A DNA stretch of 64,000 nt from Anaerolineaceae bacterium (lineage in GTDB: Bacteria > Chloroflexota > Anaerolineae > Aggregatilineales > Phototrophicaceae), in assembly GCA_020634115.1 (NCBI GenBank), contig JACKCH010000014.1, positions 186,001 to 250,000 on the forward strand. The letters run 5' to 3'. Under the pieces are notes generated by a model. It searched no databases, was not told the DNA's origin, and saw only the letters and a program-made list of their open reading frames with translations. Below are positions 63,147 through 64,000 of the stretch, one piece after another. The position numbers and the translations under genes were made by a program. Within the stretch, counting starts at the first letter, position 1. Each line of letters starts with the position of its first letter.

Positions 63147-64000
63147 ATGCCGGAAGTAGTATGCAGTTTCCCGCAGGTGCTGAACAACCTGGCGCCTTGC
63201 CTGGCTCAGGGCGGGTTGGATGTCAACACAGCGAACTTCATCTCCATTCTGTTGGGTGTTGTGCTGGTCGCTGCTCTGCCACTTGCCACGCTGCTGTTCC
63301 TGCTCGTTGTTGAACGTAAAGTCGCCGCCCGCGTGCAGGATCGTATCGGCCCCAACCGGGTTGGCCCGTATGGCTTCTTCCAGTCCATTCCCGATGCGCT
63401 CAAAATGATGACCAAAGAAGACATCACCCCCGCCGGCGCGGACAAGTTCATTTACAACCTGGCGCCAATCATCGCTTTTGCCTCGGTGGTGCTGCTGTGG
63501 GCAGTCATCCCGTTCACGCCGCTGCATGTCGGCGCGAACTTGAGCATCGGTGCGTTGTATGTCATCGCGGTAGCGTCTATCGGCACCGTAAAAATCATGG
63601 TGGCCGGGTGGTCGAGCAACAATAAATATGCCCTGCTCGGCGCGTTCCGTACCATCGCGCAGCTGCTGAGTTATGAAGTGCCACTGGTGCTGTCGCTGCT
63701 CATTCCAGTGATGATTGGCGGCACCATAAGTATGCAGGGGCTGGTAGATGCCCAGCATGGGATGTGGTTCTTTTTCATGGCGCCAGTCGCCGCCGTCATG
63801 TTCTTTGTGGCGAACCTGGCCGAAACCGGACGCGCCCCCTTTGACCTGCTCGAAGCGGAATCGGAAATCATCGCCGGGTACAACATCGAATACTCCGGCT
63901 TTAAGTGGGGCATGTTCATGGCCGGTGAGTTCATGCACGCCTTCACCGCTGCCGTGCTGTTCGCGGTCATCTTCTTGGGTGGCTGGTTAGGGCCGGGTGT
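63147..64000 (+). CDS. nuoH: NADH-quinone oxidoreductase subunit H (cut by the window end)
   Basis: The first 284 residues of the complex I membrane subunit that forms the quinone chamber. Hallmarks: ERKVAARVQDRIGPNRVGPY, QSIPDALKMMTKEDITPAGA, WSSNNKYALLGAFRTIAQLL, SYEVPLVLSLL and the acidic loop ETGRAPFDLLEAESEIIAGY. No stop is reached before 64000. AAGGGG lies before the ATG, 31 bases after nuoA. Confidence 0.95.
   Translation, partial: MPEVVCSFPQVLNNLAPCLAQGGLDVNTANFISILLGVVLVAALPLATLLFLLVVERKVAARVQDRIGPNRVGPYGFFQSIPDALKMMTKEDITPAGADKFIYNLAPIIAFASVVLLWAVIPFTPLHVGANLSIGALYVIAVASIGTVKIMVAGWSSNNKYALLGAFRTIAQLLSYEVPLVLSLLIPVMIGGTISMQGLVDAQHGMWFFFMAPVAAVMFFVANLAETGRAPFDLLEAESEIIAGYNIEYSGFKWGMFMAGEFMHAFTAAVLFAVIFLGGWLGPG

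Noticed and set aside
63051..63938. A 295-codon open frame on the minus strand
   Set aside because: It is antisense to nuoH, whose conserved motifs are unmistakable.

Overview
The window looks like part of a Chloroflexota genome, probably Anaerolineae or a near relative. This is an inference from gene content: secreted proteins with Thr/Pro-rich 'TPTP' linkers feeding SH3b or CARDB domains, a V4R protein, LytR-CpsA-Psr and FemAB cell-wall genes, and a moderately high GC content. I saw no rRNA, tRNA, CRISPR array or intact insertion sequence. Several reading frames are broken by single-base changes in homopolymer runs, which suggests a long-read draft or metagenome assembly.

Layout. 0-4.3 kb (minus): FGGY sugar kinase, L-fucose isomerase-like protein, a small frameshifted gene and a methyltransferase. 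4.5-7.2 kb (plus): two tandem CNNM/CBS/CorC transporters. 7.2-12.9 kb (minus): C45-type Ntn hydrolase, 4-alpha-glucanotransferase, an ABC-2 exporter pair and a frameshifted GNAT. 13-23.3 kb (plus): an interrupted membrane protein, a large GT-C-like membrane protein, a ChlI-type ATPase and a VWA protein joined through a poly-A slip site, two related membrane-anchored proteins, a stand-alone Clp N-domain protein, an FHA protein, MiaB and a V4R protein. 23.4-31.2 kb (plus): a DASS transporter behind a perfect CRP-type operator, a lipoprotein, a secreted GH-like barrel and a 1.2-kb-residue-scale regulator of about 1160 residues. 31.3-36.6 kb (plus): a tight operon of DUF1801, split AtuA, a queuosine-salvage-type enzyme, a PfkB kinase and an MFS transporter. 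36.7-42.6 kb (plus): a secreted duplicated-domain protein, IclR regulator, peptide-type ABC importer without ATPases, and TatA. 42.8-45.6 kb (minus): two paralogous membrane proteins, one with a TIR domain. 46-64 kb: histidine kinase plus receiver, DegV, an F420-type reductase, VIT/VWA protein, DCC protein, beta-propeller, lipoprotein, a metalloprotease-like membrane protein, LCP protein, HolB, alpha/beta hydrolase, two FemAB paralogs around a PIN toxin-antitoxin pair, then nuoA and the start of nuoH.

How genes may work together. The kinase and isomerase probably form a sugar-catabolic pair. The queuosine-salvage enzyme, PfkB kinase and MFS carrier could make a complete import-phosphorylate-cleave route from queuosine nucleoside to queuine (inference). 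The ChlI-like ATPase and the VWA frame could give the small and medium subunits of a Co or Mg chelatase from one gene by -1 frameshifting (family precedent plus sequence; unproven here). FemAB and LCP proteins fit cell-wall building.

Most unusual observations: a receiver/roadblock protein ending in what looks like a catalytically dead IS200-type Y1 transposase domain; the poly-A slip site in chlD; the putative queuosine salvage operon; the perfect TGTGA-N6-TCACA palindrome; a TIR protein sharing a Cys-rich EF-hand-like tail with its neighbour; and paired palindromes that end in CCCTAC or begin in GTAG, scattered between genes.
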